From assembly GCA_027357125.1 (NCBI GenBank), contig DAHVVW010000032.1, positions 1-10,755 on the forward strand: a DNA stretch of 10,755 bases, read 5' to 3'. Positions 1-7,810 of this stretch are shown here, piece after piece; the stretch's first letter is position 1, and every line of letters starts with the position of its first letter. Made by a program: the position numbers and the translations under genes. A model generated the notes under the pieces. That model ran no database searches. It saw only the letters and a list, made by a program, of their open reading frames with translations, and had not been told where the DNA came from. Origin of the DNA: Clostridiales bacterium. Lineage in GTDB: Bacteria > Bacillota > Desulfitobacteriia > Desulfitobacteriales > Desulfitobacteriaceae.

Positions 1-36
1 CAAATTATCGGAGCTTTAGCGATTGTTAAGGGTTGA
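1..36 (+). CDS. Possible 3' end of an upstream gene (partial, unidentified)
   Basis: Reading from base 1, frame 1 gives eleven codons (QIIGALAIVKG) ending in TGA at 34-36. The other two + frames also stop within 30 bases, so the assignment is weak. The hydrophobic peptide could be the C-terminus of a preceding gene. In Bacillus and many clostridia spoIIE and its neighbours lie upstream of tilS, but eleven residues are too few to identify anything. A possible promoter starts inside this stretch. Confidence 0.2.
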   Translation, partial: QIIGALAIVKG

Positions 37-51
37 ATTATAGTGTATATT
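23..51 (+). promoter_or_regulatory. Possible sigma-A promoter for tilS
   Basis: TTGTTA at 23-28 (4 of 6 to the -35 consensus) is followed after 17 bases by TATATT at 46-51 (5 of 6 to the -10 consensus). The spacing is ideal, but the region is AT-rich, so a chance match is possible. If real, the tilS transcript would carry a leader of about 175 bases. A second, weaker candidate is an extended -10 at 160-168 (TGG then TAGTAT) without a good -35. Confidence 0.35.
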
Positions 52-177
52 TCCAGAACGTTGCGTCGTGAAGGCTATCCCCGGCACTTTAATGGGTATG
101 ATATAGAAAGAAAAAGAAAATTCTTTATAGGTTTGTACTATCGTCATGAGCATAGTTTCTGGTAGTATTAATTTAGT

Positions 178-199
178 GTTGGATAAAACTCAATCCAAC
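178..199 (+). other. Small hairpin in the tilS leader
   Basis: Perfect 7-bp inverted repeat GTTGGAT (178-184) and ATCCAAC (193-199) with an 8-base loop, ending 20 bases before the AGGAG ribosome binding site at 220-224. No T-run follows, so it is not an intrinsic terminator. It could be a weak regulatory hairpin or chance. Confidence 0.25.
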
Positions 200-234
200 T
201 TGCTGAATAAGGATTTTATAGGAGAGCGACCTGG

Positions 235-1782
235 ATGTATGAAAAACTGCGGGCACAGGTGCTGCCTGGGCTCATTCCTCCGCAGGCCAAAATGTTGATG
301 GCAGTGTCCGGCGGACCGGACTCCGTGGCCTTAGCGCATGTTCTGTGGCGTTATGCCCGGGATGAAAAGGAGCGGGAGCTTGAACTTGTAATCAGTCATA
401 TTAATCATGGGGTGCGCCCGGAGTCTGCTCAGGAAGAGATGCTGGTCCAGGGGTTGGCCGAGAAATGGGGCATCCCTTGCGTAAGCCACGCTTTTGATGC
501 TAAGGAGTATGCCAAGTCAAGCGGGCGTTCGTTTCAAGAAGGAGCGCGCGCCTGGCGCTATGAGCGCTGGGAGCAGGATATGCAGGAACTTGGATGCACG
601 CACTTGGCCACCGCCCACCACCTTGGGGACCAGGCGGAGACTGTTCTTTACCGCCTTTTTCGAGGGAGCGGGACGGCTGGACTGGCAGGAATCCTACCCA
701 GTCACAATCGGGTGCTCCGGCCTTTGTTAAGCGTTACGAAAGAGGAGATTCTTGCTTATTGTGCAGGGGAAGAACTGCCCTATGCACTTGATCGGTCTAA
801 TGAGGAACCTGTTTATGTACGCAACAAGATTCGCCTGAACTTGCTGCCGGAATTAGCCAAGGAATATAACCCGCAGATCGTACAGGCTCTCGGGCGTACG
901 GCCATCTTAATGCGCTGGGATGAGGAGTATGTGCAGGAAAAGGCGGAAGAGATTTGGCGGGATAATATTATTTACCCGGATAACCCAATTTCATGGAGGT
1001 ATTCCAAAACAGCTGCCACAGATTCAGCAATAGATTCAGCCATGGGTTCAGACCAAGTGTTAGCGAAAGAAGTATGCTTAAATATAAGGGTGCTTGACCA
1101 GCCCCCCGCTCTGGTGAGCCGCATCTTGCGCCGGGCCGCGGCCCAGGTGAGCGGGGAGCCGCGCGGCTTGGGTTATGATTACATAGTAAGGATTATGGAG
1201 CAGGGAATTTCCGCGCGTGCCCAAGGAAATTTACACTGGAGTCAGGACTTTCCGGGGTTTCAAGTAGAAATTAAGTCTGAGGGAATTTTGTTCAGGAGAA
1301 GCACCCATGAGCAGAGAGAGAAACATGCGCACGATCACGGAGGGAGACCCGGACTGAGAGGAGAATATGAGGGAAAGCCGACCGGGATGAAGGTGGAAAT
1401 TCAGCTTACTGAGGGAACTTGGGCAGACATATCTGAATTAGGTATTAAAGTGGGGATTTTTACAGATTATAGTCAGGAAGTTGTGGACGAGGTTGCTGTC
1501 TTCGATGGGGAAACGGTTCTTAGCTTTCCCGAGCCTTTGGTTTGTCGCACGCGCAGGCCGGGAGACAAGATTTATCTTAAGGGAGTGGGGCATAAAAGCT
1601 TAAAAAAGGTGTTTCAGGAAGAAGGAATTGGGATGGATAGGCGGAAAAGTCTGCTCTTGATTGCATCTGGGAGTGAGGTTCTGTGGATACCCGGGGTTAA
1701 AAGAAGCGATGCGGCCCCATCCAGGCAGAACAGGGGGCAACTTTATTGTGTATTAAGAAGTGTGTCATCGGCAGAAGCATAA
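235..1782 (+). CDS. tilS: tRNA(Ile)-lysidine synthetase TilS
   Basis: TilS ligates lysine to C34 of the CAU-anticodon tRNA(Ile2), using ATP, so that it reads AUA and is charged with isoleucine; it is a cytosolic essential enzyme. The PP-loop N-type ATP pyrophosphatase motif SGGPDS is at residues 25-30. Other family signatures are HINHGVRPES (55-64), HLGDQAETVL (129-138) and the D-x-S-N...Y-x-RNKIR block (186-200). A TilS C-terminal domain is visible around RRPGDKIYLKG (440-450) to the IPGVKRSD region near 485-492. At 515 residues it is longer than Bacillus TilS (about 470). The extra length seems to sit in linkers, including a small DSA(I/M) repeat at 263-274 and a hydrophilic stretch near 357-385. 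The ATG at 235 follows AGGAG (220-224). The gene ends 170 bases before ftsH. In Bacillus, hpt lies between tilS and ftsH; here it is missing. Confidence 0.96.
   Translation: MYEKLRAQVLPGLIPPQAKMLMAVSGGPDSVALAHVLWRYARDEKERELELVISHINHGVRPESAQEEMLVQGLAEKWGIPCVSHAFDAKEYAKSSGRSFQEGARAWRYERWEQDMQELGCTHLATAHHLGDQAETVLYRLFRGSGTAGLAGILPSHNRVLRPLLSVTKEEILAYCAGEELPYALDRSNEEPVYVRNKIRLNLLPELAKEYNPQIVQALGRTAILMRWDEEYVQEKAEEIWRDNIIYPDNPISWRYSKTAATDSAIDSAMGSDQVLAKEVCLNIRVLDQPPALVSRILRRAAAQVSGEPRGLGYDYIVRIMEQGISARAQGNLHWSQDFPGFQVEIKSEGILFRRSTHEQREKHAHDHGGRPGLRGEYEGKPTGMKVEIQLTEGTWADISELGIKVGIFTDYSQEVVDEVAVFDGETVLSFPEPLVCRTRRPGDKIYLKGVGHKSLKKVFQEEGIGMDRRKSLLLIASGSEVLWIPGVKRSDAAPSRQNRGQLYCVLRSVSSAEA
1021..1056 (+). 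repeat. 12-bp in-frame tandem repeat inside tilS
   Basis: Three consecutive 12-base units begin at 1021, 1033 and 1045 (GATTCAGCAATA, GATTCAGCCATG, GGTTCAGACCAA). The first two differ at two positions and the third is degenerate. They encode DSAI, DSAM and GSDQ (residues 263-274) in the linker after the catalytic domain. The pattern suggests slippage-driven expansion in a tolerant linker. Confidence 0.6.
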
Positions 1783-1866
1783 AAATGGATGAGTTCTAGA
1801 CCGGCATTCTATTTTCGGAGGTAGCGCAAGGCTTTAAGTGAGGCCTTGAGTTAAGGCTAAGTCTCG
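1783..1866 (+). other. tilS-ftsH spacer with a weak hairpin
   Basis: This spacer encodes nothing I can recognise; the longest start-stop frame after tilS is four codons. CAAGGC (1827-1832) pairs with GCCTTG (1843-1848) and the stem extends by a GU and an AU pair, but no T-run follows, so it is not a convincing terminator. An isolated GGAGGT at 1817-1822 has no start codon at usable distance. The 10-mer TTAAGGCTAA at 1851-1860 recurs at 4451-4460, in the structured repeat after ndk. Confidence 0.35.
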
Positions 1867-1895
1867 TTGTAAAAGGCGTTTGACCGTGGTATAAT
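1867..1895 (+). promoter_or_regulatory. Extended -10 promoter for ftsH-ndk
   Basis: A perfect TATAAT at 1890-1895 is preceded by TGG (1887-1889), giving the extended -10 form TGnTATAAT. TTGTAA at 1867-1872 (4 of 6 to the -35 consensus) lies exactly 17 bases upstream. Transcription would start near 1902, giving a leader of about 50 bases before ftsH. A TTGACC at 1880-1885 looks more like a -35 but is only 4 bases from this -10 and cannot serve it. Confidence 0.75.
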
Positions 1896-1952
1896 ATTTA
1901 ATATTGCGCCGGAAATACAAGGCGGTTTTCCATCAGAGGGGAGGACCCATCG

Positions 1953-3893
1953 TTGAAGTTTTTTAAGAATACGGCTGTTTATCTACTCATTATCCTCTTA
2001 GCGATAATGTTGATAAGATGGACAAATACCCCGGTCAAACAGGACCAGGGGTTAGATTATAATGCTTTCAGCAAAGCCGTTGTCGAAAATAAGGTTGATA
2101 AAGTCAAAGTTGTCCAGGAAAAAAGCGGGAATATGTATTCGGTCACGATGAAGGACGGCAAGCAGTTTGATGTTCTCGGGCCTTCTGATGACCCCCAACT
2201 GCTTACGGACTTAAAGGCTCATGTAGGTCCTATTGATTATGCTCCTCCGACGGAAGCTCCGTGGTGGACAGGACTTCTTACTACTTTGCTTCTGCCCCTG
2301 ATCATCGTCGGCATCTTCTTTTTTATGATGCAGCAGACTCAAGGCGGGGGTAACAGGGTCATGCAGTTCGGGAAAAGCAAGGCCCGCTTGGTTGGGGATG
2401 ACAAGAAAAAAATAACGTTCAGTGATGTGGCCGGCCTTGATGAGGTTAAGGAAGAACTGGAAGAGGTCGTGGAATTTCTTAAATACCCGAAAAAGTTCAA
2501 TGAACTTGGGGCCAAAATTCCGAAAGGAGTTCTCCTGTTTGGCCCACCCGGAACCGGGAAAACCCTGCTGGCGCGCGCAGTTGCCGGAGAGGCAGGAGTG
2601 CCTTTTTTCAGCATCAGCGGGTCTGACTTTGTCGAGATGTTTGTCGGTGTGGGAGCGTCCAGGGTGCGGGATCTGTTCGAGCAGGCCAAGAAAAGTGCCC
2701 CTTGTATCGTGTTTATTGACGAGATTGATGCTGTTGGGCGCCAACGGGGAGCAGGTCTTGGCGGTGGTCATGACGAGAGAGAGCAAACTCTGAACCAGCT
2801 CTTGGTTGAAATGGATGGTTTTAATGGTAATGAAGGGATTATTATTATTGCAGCGACCAACCGTCCGGATATTTTGGACCCTGCGTTGTTACGGCCGGGA
2901 CGTTTTGACCGCCAGGTGACGGTGGATGTGCCCGATGTGAGGGGACGGGAAGAAATTCTCCAAGTTCATGTGCATGACAAGCCGGTTAGCGCTGATGTGG
3001 ACTTAAAGGTGTTGGCCCGCAGGACTCCCGGGTTTACCGGAGCGGATTTGGCTAACCTTGTGAATGAGGCGGCCTTGCTCTCTGCCCGGCGTGGGGAAAA
3101 AGAGATCAGAATGCATGCTCTCGAAGATTCGATCGAGCGCGTGATTGCCGGCCCCGAGAAAAAGAGCAGGGTTATCAGTCCGTTCGAAAAGAAGCTTGTT
3201 TCATACCATGAAGCCGGGCACGCCTTAGTGGGAGAACTCTTGACTCATACAGACCCCCTGCATAAGGTTTCGATTATTCCGCGCGGTCGGGCTGGCGGGT
3301 ATACCCTGCTTCTGCCCAAGGAAGACCGCAATTACATGACCAAATCCCAACTGCTTGATCAAGTGACAATGCTTTTGGGAGGCAGGGTTGCGGAAGCTTT
3401 AGTCCTGCATGAAATCAGCACCGGTGCTTCCAACGATTTGGAGCGGGCTACCGGCCTCGTGCGCAAGATGATCACGGAGCTTGGGATGTCTGATGAGTTA
3501 GGGCCTTTGACTTTTGGCCATAAAGAGGAACAGGTTTTCTTAGGACGGGACATTGCGCGCGACCGCAATTACAGTGAGGCTGTTGCCTATGCCATTGACA
3601 AAGAGGCTAGGCGCATTATTGACGAGTGCTACCAAAAAGCTCAGAATCTGATTAAGCAAAACATGCATAAGCTTCATGCCGTTGCCGAGGCTTTGATGCA
3701 AAAAGAAACACTTGAGGCGAAGGAATTTGCCGCTATCATGGCGAAATTTGATAAGCCGGAAGCCGAGCGTGAGCCTGAGGGCAAGCTGCAGCCGGGAGCC
3801 GACGGCGAGCACAGAGAGGCTGAATTATCGGACGGCAGTCTGGACAAAGGTCTCGGGCGGGATTTAGAAGTGGAAAAGGACAAAATAGACTGA
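1953..3893 (+). CDS. ftsH: ATP-dependent zinc metalloprotease FtsH
   Basis: FtsH is the membrane-anchored AAA+ protease that degrades misassembled membrane proteins and selected regulators as a hexamer. Two membrane segments (about residues 7-23 and 104-127) flank an extracytoplasmic domain of about 80 residues. The AAA module has Walker A GPPGTGKT (197-204), pore residues around MFVGVG (229-234), Walker B with FIDEID (254-259) and the second region of homology with Arg314 and Arg317. The M41 peptidase has the zinc motif HEAGH (419-423) and the likely third zinc ligand Asp495 in [10 protein letters not shown]. At 646 residues it is full length, with an acidic/charged tail after about 605. The start is TTG at 1953, supported by GGGGAGGA (1938-1945) seven bases upstream and by the MKFFKN...membrane-segment N-terminus typical of the family. 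It is probably co-transcribed with ndk, which begins 15 bases downstream. Confidence 0.97.
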   Translation: MKFFKNTAVYLLIILLAIMLIRWTNTPVKQDQGLDYNAFSKAVVENKVDKVKVVQEKSGNMYSVTMKDGKQFDVLGPSDDPQLLTDLKAHVGPIDYAPPTEAPWWTGLLTTLLLPLIIVGIFFFMMQQTQGGGNRVMQFGKSKARLVGDDKKKITFSDVAGLDEVKEELEEVVEFLKYPKKFNELGAKIPKGVLLFGPPGTGKTLLARAVAGEAGVPFFSISGSDFVEMFVGVGASRVRDLFEQAKKSAPCIVFIDEIDAVGRQRGAGLGGGHDEREQTLNQLLVEMDGFNGNEGIIIIAATNRPDILDPALLRPGRFDRQVTVDVPDVRGREEILQVHVHDKPVSADVDLKVLARRTPGFTGADLANLVNEAALLSARRGEKEIRMHALEDSIERVIAGPEKKSRVISPFEKKLVSYHEAGHALVGELLTHTDPLHKVSIIPRGRAGGYTLLLPKEDRNYMTKSQLLDQVTMLLGGRVAEALVLHEISTGASNDLERATGLVRKMITELGMSDELGPLTFGHKEEQVFLGRDIARDRNYSEAVAYAIDKEARRIIDECYQKAQNLIKQNMHKLHAVAEALMQKETLEAKEFAAIMAKFDKPEAEREPEGKLQPGADGEHREAELSDGSLDKGLGRDLEVEKDKID

Positions 3894-3908
3894 GGAGTGA
3901 ACACGTGA

Positions 3909-4358
3909 ATGGAAAGAACATTTTTAATGCTTAAGCCTGACGCAGTTCAACGTGGGTTGGTTGGACAGGTAATCGCCCGTTTTGAGAGCAAAGGATTTAA
4001 GCTCGTAGGTATGAAGCTGATGCAAGTTGACCAGGACTTGGCTGAAGAGCATTACGCAGAACACCGGGGTAAACCTTTCTTTGAGCCTACAGTAAATTAC
4101 ATCACGTCCTCTCCTGTGGTAGCGATGGTCTGGGAGGGAAAGAATGTGGTTGCTTCAGCCCGAGAGATGATGGGAGCGACCAATCCGGCGAACGCCAGCC
4201 CCGGCTCGATCAGGGGAGCTTTCGGGGTGGACATCAGCCGTAATATTATCCACGGTTCTGATTCCGTAGGGAGTGCGAACAGAGAAATCTCTCTTTACTT
4301 CAAAGGGGAAGAGCTTGTGGCATACCAAAAAGCAGGCGAAGAGTGGTTAAGCGAATAA
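3909..4358 (+). CDS. ndk: Nucleoside diphosphate kinase
   Basis: Ndk transfers the gamma phosphate of ATP to nucleoside diphosphates through a phosphohistidine, balancing (d)NTP pools in the cytosol. The 149-residue protein has the usual family length. It carries the N-terminal [16 protein letters not shown], the [11 protein letters not shown] block (48-58) and the active-site stretch NIIHGSDS with catalytic His115. All expected landmarks are intact. The ATG at 3909 follows GAGGAGTGA (3892-3900), which overlaps the ftsH stop codon. A strong terminator immediately after the gene makes ndk the last gene of an ftsH-ndk transcription unit. Placement of ndk directly after ftsH is not the Bacillus arrangement. 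Confidence 0.97.
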   Translation: MERTFLMLKPDAVQRGLVGQVIARFESKGFKLVGMKLMQVDQDLAEEHYAEHRGKPFFEPTVNYITSSPVVAMVWEGKNVVASAREMMGATNPANASPGSIRGAFGVDISRNIIHGSDSVGSANREISLYFKGEELVAYQKAGEEWLSE

Positions 4359-4361
4359 GAG

Positions 4362-4388
4362 AAGGGCACCCTGACGGGTGTCCTTTTT
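4362..4388 (+). terminator. Rho-independent terminator after ndk
   Basis: GGGCACCC (4364-4371) pairs with GGGTGTCC (4376-4383) around a TGAC loop: eight pairs, one of them G-U. Five T residues follow at 4384-4388. Two A residues at 4362-4363 can pair with the first Ts and lengthen the stem. It lies directly behind the ndk stop. Confidence 0.92.
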
Positions 4389-4410
4389 GGCTAATCAGAA
4401 AGTATAAGTT

Positions 4411-4489
4411 TTAAGGCGCATAAGTTGCAACTAAGGCTTCCGCCTGCGCCTTAAGGCTAACAAGTGCGATACTGCCACCGGCAGTATCG
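4411..4489 (+). repeat. Structured intergenic repeat, copy 1
   Basis: A perfect 10-bp inverted repeat, TTAAGGCGCA (4411-4420) and TGCGCCTTAA (4445-4454), encloses 24 bases that include the palindrome AGTTGCAACT (4423-4432). Twelve bases later comes a 10-bp hairpin, CGATACTGCC (4467-4476) and GGCAGTATCG (4480-4489), with an ACC loop. The arrangement of a long inverted repeat followed by a hairpin with a CC-ACC-GG tip recurs, in opposite orientation and with different stem sequences, at 7811-7876. No T-run follows, so it is not a simple terminator. It may be a REP-like or small non-autonomous mobile element; that is inference. Confidence 0.6.
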
Positions 4490-4547
4490 GGCGCATGCCA
4501 AGTTTTCTTTACAGACAGTACTTGTAAAAGTTAACAGGAGGGATTTT

Positions 4548-5258
4548 ATGCGCTGGCGTACTGATGTCAAGCACCTGGTTACAGTAGCGTCCATCTTGAT
4601 TGGGTTCTTGTTTGTGGTGCTGCTAAAGACCCAGGGGGTATTGGGCAACCAGGCAGCTCAACCCGAGGTGGCAATTTCCAATCTCGTGCAAACTGAGCAG
4701 GATAATCAGCAACTGGCTAATGAGAATGAAAAGCTGAGGCAAGAGCTAATCAAATATACTGAAGGGTTGAATGCTTCCTCTCTGGCAGAGCAGCAATTAG
4801 CAGAGGCCCGCATAAACGCTGCACTTGTCCCTGTGAGCGGCCCTGGCATCCGCATCACGCTTGATGATTCAAACATGCGGGGTCCTGGTGTGGAAGACCC
4901 TCAGAACTATGTAATTCACGAGGAATATATCCGTTATTTAGTTAATTACTTATGGAATGGCGGCGCGGAAGCGATTGCGGTTAATGGTCAACGCCTTACC
5001 AGTACCACGGAAGTTTTTTGCAGCGGGGCGTTTATTCAAATAAATGGTACGCGCCAGATGCCGCCATATAAAATTGAAGCGATCGGAGACAGCCGCAAGC
5101 TGGAGTCCGCGCTCGATTTCTACATGTGGGAAATGTTGGGCAACTTCCAGCGGCAATATGGGATCACGCGCAATTTAGAAGTAGTCAATAATTTGAAGCT
5201 CCCCGCGGGCAGTCTTAAACAGTTCCGTTTTGCTGAACCCTTGAAGGAGGGGACTTAA
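4548..5258 (+). CDS. DUF881 family membrane-anchored protein, first of a pair
   Basis: A 236-residue protein of the DUF881 family (relatives of Bacillus YlxW/YlxX), function unknown. After a short basic N-terminus there is one membrane segment (about residues 8-27). A Q/E/N/L-rich stretch that is probably coiled coil (about 40-90) follows, then the DUF881 domain (about 95-215). Visible landmarks are SGPGIRITLDD (97-107), GGAEAIAVNGQR (138-149), TTEVF and PYKIEAIGDS. It probably sits at the membrane with the domain outside. A start upstream in the same frame is possible (4464), but ATG 4548 is chosen. It has AGGAGGG at 4536-4542, its product begins right before the membrane helix, and the upstream extension would run through a hairpin repeat. 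Its stop is one base before the next ATG, so the pair is translationally coupled. Confidence 0.88.
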   Translation: MRWRTDVKHLVTVASILIGFLFVVLLKTQGVLGNQAAQPEVAISNLVQTEQDNQQLANENEKLRQELIKYTEGLNASSLAEQQLAEARINAALVPVSGPGIRITLDDSNMRGPGVEDPQNYVIHEEYIRYLVNYLWNGGAEAIAVNGQRLTSTTEVFCSGAFIQINGTRQMPPYKIEAIGDSRKLESALDFYMWEMLGNFQRQYGITRNLEVVNNLKLPAGSLKQFRFAEPLKEGT

Positions 5259-5259
5259 A

Positions 5260-5952
5260 ATGTGGAAGAGAAGCTTAGCCCTGCCTGTAACCTTGGTCGC
5301 AATTGCTTTGGGGTTCCTATTTTCGCTGCAAATTGAAACGCACAAGAATGTCTCAGATGCAGAGATAATTAATCAGCAGAGAATGTCTTCGATGAAGACT
5401 ATTCTGATCAATGCCCAAAAAGAGAATACTCGCCTGCAGGAGGATAATAAAGCCCTGGCAACTCAACTGGACAAAGCGCGCAAAGAGGGTGGGATTAATC
5501 CGAAAGTCTTAGCCGAACTCGACCAGCTCAAAATGATGGACGGGACTATGGCAGTACAGGGGCCGGGAGTTCAGATTCTAATTGATGACCGCCAGCAGGA
5601 TCATAAGGAAGTGTTGCCCCTGACGACGGAGGATCTTGCTCGTATTATCAATACGTTGAAGTTCGCTGGAGCAGAAGCGATCAGTATTAATAATCAGCGC
5701 ATTGTAGCCACTACTGACATTGTCTTAAGCGGTAATTCCATGATATTGGTGAACCGGGTACCGGTCAGCAAAGCTTCCGGCGTACCGTATGAGCTAAACG
5801 CTATCGGGGATCAGGCGACTTTAGTTGATTATTTCTCTAACCTTGAGGCAGAAATGCTCAAGGCCAAAGGGGTAACGGTAAGTATTACGCGCAAGGCTGT
5901 GCAAATACCTTCTTTTAAAGGCGCATACGCTTTTAAGCAGGCTAAGCCCTAA
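5260..5952 (+). CDS. DUF881 family membrane-anchored protein, second of a pair
   Basis: A 230-residue paralogue of the preceding protein with the same layout: a membrane segment (about residues 6-24), a probable coiled coil (about 32-75) and a DUF881 domain (about 95-215). Shared landmarks include [10 protein letters not shown] (101-110), [12 protein letters not shown] (136-147), TTDIV and PYELNAIGD. The two domains are clearly homologous but well diverged, so this is an old tandem duplication. ATG 5260 has AAGGAGGGG (5244-5252) at good spacing. In Bacillus, ylxW and ylxX flank sbp (DUF1290) near ftsA/ftsZ; no sbp-like gene is present here. The role is unknown; a link to the cell envelope or division is only suggested by the Bacillus context. 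Confidence 0.9.
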   Translation: MWKRSLALPVTLVAIALGFLFSLQIETHKNVSDAEIINQQRMSSMKTILINAQKENTRLQEDNKALATQLDKARKEGGINPKVLAELDQLKMMDGTMAVQGPGVQILIDDRQQDHKEVLPLTTEDLARIINTLKFAGAEAISINNQRIVATTDIVLSGNSMILVNRVPVSKASGVPYELNAIGDQATLVDYFSNLEAEMLKAKGVTVSITRKAVQIPSFKGAYAFKQAKP

Positions 5953-5953
5953 A

Positions 5954-6020
5954 AAGTGAATTTTCGCAGAAAATATCGGGTATGCTAGCAGGGAAATTAG
6001 GATCTGCGGCGAATTCACTT
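5954..6020 (+). repeat. Long inverted repeat in the fhs leader
   Basis: AAGTGAATT (5954-5962) is a perfect inverted repeat of AATTCACTT (6012-6020). Inside it, CGCAG (5965-5969) pairs with CTGCG (6004-6008) across a small internal loop, leaving a 34-base apical loop. It begins two bases after the DUF881 stop and ends 25 bases before the fhs ribosome binding site. No T-run follows. It may be a leader structure, an RNA-processing site between the DUF881 genes and fhs, or a remnant of a small repeat. Confidence 0.5.
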
Positions 6021-6059
6021 AATAGTCTGGTCAAATTACAAGTTGGAGGAGTGAACCAA

Positions 6060-7730
6060 GTGAAAACGGATATCGAGATTGCCCAAGAAGCGCAGATGAA
6101 GCCGATTACGGAGGTTGCGAAGATAATCGGCCTGTCTGAAGATGACATCGAGCTTTACGGGAAGTACAAAGCAAAAGTATCCTTAGACGTCTTGAAAAGG
6201 GTTAAAGACAAACCTAATGGCAAGCTGATCCTGGTTACAGCGATTAACCCAACCCCGGCTGGAGAAGGCAAAACTACAACGACTGTTGGCTTGGGACAAG
6301 CTATGGTTAAAATGGGTAAAAAAGCGATGATCGCTTTGCGTGAACCCTCCCTCGGACCATGCTTCGGGGTTAAAGGGGGAGCGGCTGGTGGCGGTTATGC
6401 TCAGGTCGTGCCCATGGAAGACATTAATCTTCACTTCACAGGGGACTTCCACGCTATTACCTCGGCCCACAACTTGCTCTCTGCTATGTTGGATAACCAC
6501 CTGCAACAAGGCAACCTACTAAATATTGACCCCCGTCAAGTGGTGTTCCGCCGGGTTATGGACATGAATGACCGCGCTCTGCGCAAAATTGTGATTGGCT
6601 TAGGCGGGCGCACTGAAGGCGTACCCCGCGAAAACGGTTTTGATATCACGGTTGCCTCCGAGATTATGGCTATTTTGTGTTTAGCGAGCGACCTGATGGA
6701 TTTGAAAGAACGTTTCGGCAAGATTGTGGTAGCCTATACCTATGATGGCAAGCCTGTTACTGCTCATGACTTAGAGGCTGAAGGCGCAATGGCCTTATTG
6801 ATGAAAGATGCAATTAAACCGAACATGGTGCAAACACTTGAGAATACTCCGGTCTTTATTCATGGTGGACCGTTTGCGAACATAGCCCACGGTTGCAACA
6901 GTATTGTTGCCACCCAGCTTGGCTTAAAACTGGCTGACTATATGATAACGGAAGCCGGGTTCGGAGCTGACCTGGGGGCTGAGAAATTCTATGATATCAA
7001 GTGCCGTTTTGGCGGACTCAAACCCGATGCGACCGTCATTGTGGCCACTGTCCGCGCGCTCAAGATGAACGGCGGGGTTGCCAAGGCTGACTTGAACGCC
7101 GAGAATCTTGACGCTCTGGCCAAAGGGATTGTCAACCTTGAGAAACATATTGAGAATATGGGTAAGTTCGGAGTCCCGGCGGTCGTTGCGATTAACCGCT
7201 TCCCGTCTGACACCGAGGCTGAGCTTGCGTTTATTCGTAAGCGCTGCCAGGAACTGGGGTCGGTCGTTGCTCTGTCCGAAGTCTTCACTAAAGGTGGAGA
7301 AGGCGGAATTGAGCTGGCGGAAACAGTTCTCAAGGTTATGGAAGAGAAGAAGTCAAACTTCAAAGTTCTGTATGAAGCTGAACTGCCTATTAAAGATAAG
7401 ATCGAGAAGATCTGTACCGAAATTTACGGCGCTGACGGGGTCAACTTCGCTAAAGAGGCTGAAACCGCTATTCAAAAATATACTGATCTGGGTTATGCCA
7501 ATTTGCCTGTTGTTATGGCAAAAACTCAGTATTCCCTCTCTGATGACCCTGCACTCTTGGGGCGTCCGACAGGATTTAATATCACGGTGCGCGAAGTTCG
7601 TCTATCTGCAGGCGCGGGCTTCTTGGTCGCCATTACCGGTGCGATCATGACCATGCCTGGGCTGCCCAAACGTCCGGCGGCTATGAATATGGACATCGAT
7701 GCTGAAGGAAAAATTACAGGATTGTTCTAA
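6060..7730 (+). CDS. fhs: Formate-tetrahydrofolate ligase (10-formyl-THF synthetase)
   Basis: Fhs uses ATP to join formate to tetrahydrofolate, giving 10-formyl-THF; in acetogens it is a step of the methyl branch of the Wood-Ljungdahl pathway, elsewhere it feeds purine and C1 metabolism. The 556-residue protein has the family's usual length. The ATP-binding loop [12 protein letters not shown] is at 64-75 and the second signature, [19 protein letters not shown], at 94-112. The C-terminal [11 protein letters not shown] stretch is also typical. The frame is open back to an ATG at 5982, but GTG 6060 is preferred: it has GGAGGAG (6045-6051), the [10 protein letters not shown]-terminus matches the family, and the upstream start has no ribosome binding site. 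A single fhs does not prove acetogenesis. A terminator follows, separating it from the folate operon. Confidence 0.97.
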   Translation: MKTDIEIAQEAQMKPITEVAKIIGLSEDDIELYGKYKAKVSLDVLKRVKDKPNGKLILVTAINPTPAGEGKTTTTVGLGQAMVKMGKKAMIALREPSLGPCFGVKGGAAGGGYAQVVPMEDINLHFTGDFHAITSAHNLLSAMLDNHLQQGNLLNIDPRQVVFRRVMDMNDRALRKIVIGLGGRTEGVPRENGFDITVASEIMAILCLASDLMDLKERFGKIVVAYTYDGKPVTAHDLEAEGAMALLMKDAIKPNMVQTLENTPVFIHGGPFANIAHGCNSIVATQLGLKLADYMITEAGFGADLGAEKFYDIKCRFGGLKPDATVIVATVRALKMNGGVAKADLNAENLDALAKGIVNLEKHIENMGKFGVPAVVAINRFPSDTEAELAFIRKRCQELGSVVALSEVFTKGGEGGIELAETVLKVMEEKKSNFKVLYEAELPIKDKIEKICTEIYGADGVNFAKEAETAIQKYTDLGYANLPVVMAKTQYSLSDDPALLGRPTGFNITVREVRLSAGAGFLVAITGAIMTMPGLPKRPAAMNMDIDAEGKITGLF

Positions 7731-7736
7731 AAAGGG

Positions 7737-7777
7737 AGTACAGAGGCCCTGGGTCAAACCTGGGGCCTCTTTGTACT
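7737..7777 (+). terminator. Hairpin terminator after fhs
   Basis: GAGGCCCTGGG (7743-7753) pairs with CCTGGGGCCTC (7759-7769) around a TCAAA loop: eleven pairs, two of them G-U/U-G. It begins 12 bases after the fhs stop. TTT follows at 7770-7772. An outer AGTACA (7737-7742) pairs with TGTACT (7772-7777), extending the stem past a 2-base bulge. The T-run is short, so some read-through is possible. Confidence 0.78.
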
Positions 7778-7810
7778 TAATAAAGGATGTAACTAATTAG
7801 GAGTCAGGAA

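Noticed and set aside
1785..1799. Tiny frame MDEF-stop and an isolated GGAGGT at 1817-1822 as a remnant of hpt
   Set aside because: Four codons and a lone ribosome-binding-like site carry no similarity to hpt that I can see.
1827..1848. Terminator after tilS
   Set aside because: The stem is short and no T-run follows, so read-through into ftsH is likely.
1880..1895. TTGACC followed by TATAAT, looking like a consensus promoter
   Set aside because: The two boxes are only 4 bases apart. The TATAAT is instead explained by its TGn extension and TTGTAA 17 bases upstream.
2211..2786. A 191-codon open frame on the - strand within ftsH
   Set aside because: It lies wholly opposite a clearly conserved gene, lacks any recognisable domain and is typical of a shadow frame.
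4411..4489. CRISPR array or attachment site
   Set aside because: There are inverted repeats only, no regularly spaced direct repeats, and no integrase or cas gene nearby.
4464..4547. First DUF881 gene starting at 4464
   Set aside because: The extra 28 codons run through the hairpin repeat, whereas ATG 4548 has a near-perfect ribosome binding site directly before the membrane helix.
5997..6025. Promoter for fhs (TTAGGA, 17 bases, TAATAG)
   Set aside because: The -35 matches only 3 of 6 and the region forms part of the inverted repeat. The support is too weak to list.
5982..6059. fhs starting at ATG 5982 (26 extra residues)
   Set aside because: There is no ribosome binding site, it lies inside an inverted repeat, and the extra residues do not look like the conserved Fhs N-terminus. 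GTG 6060 has GGAGGAG.
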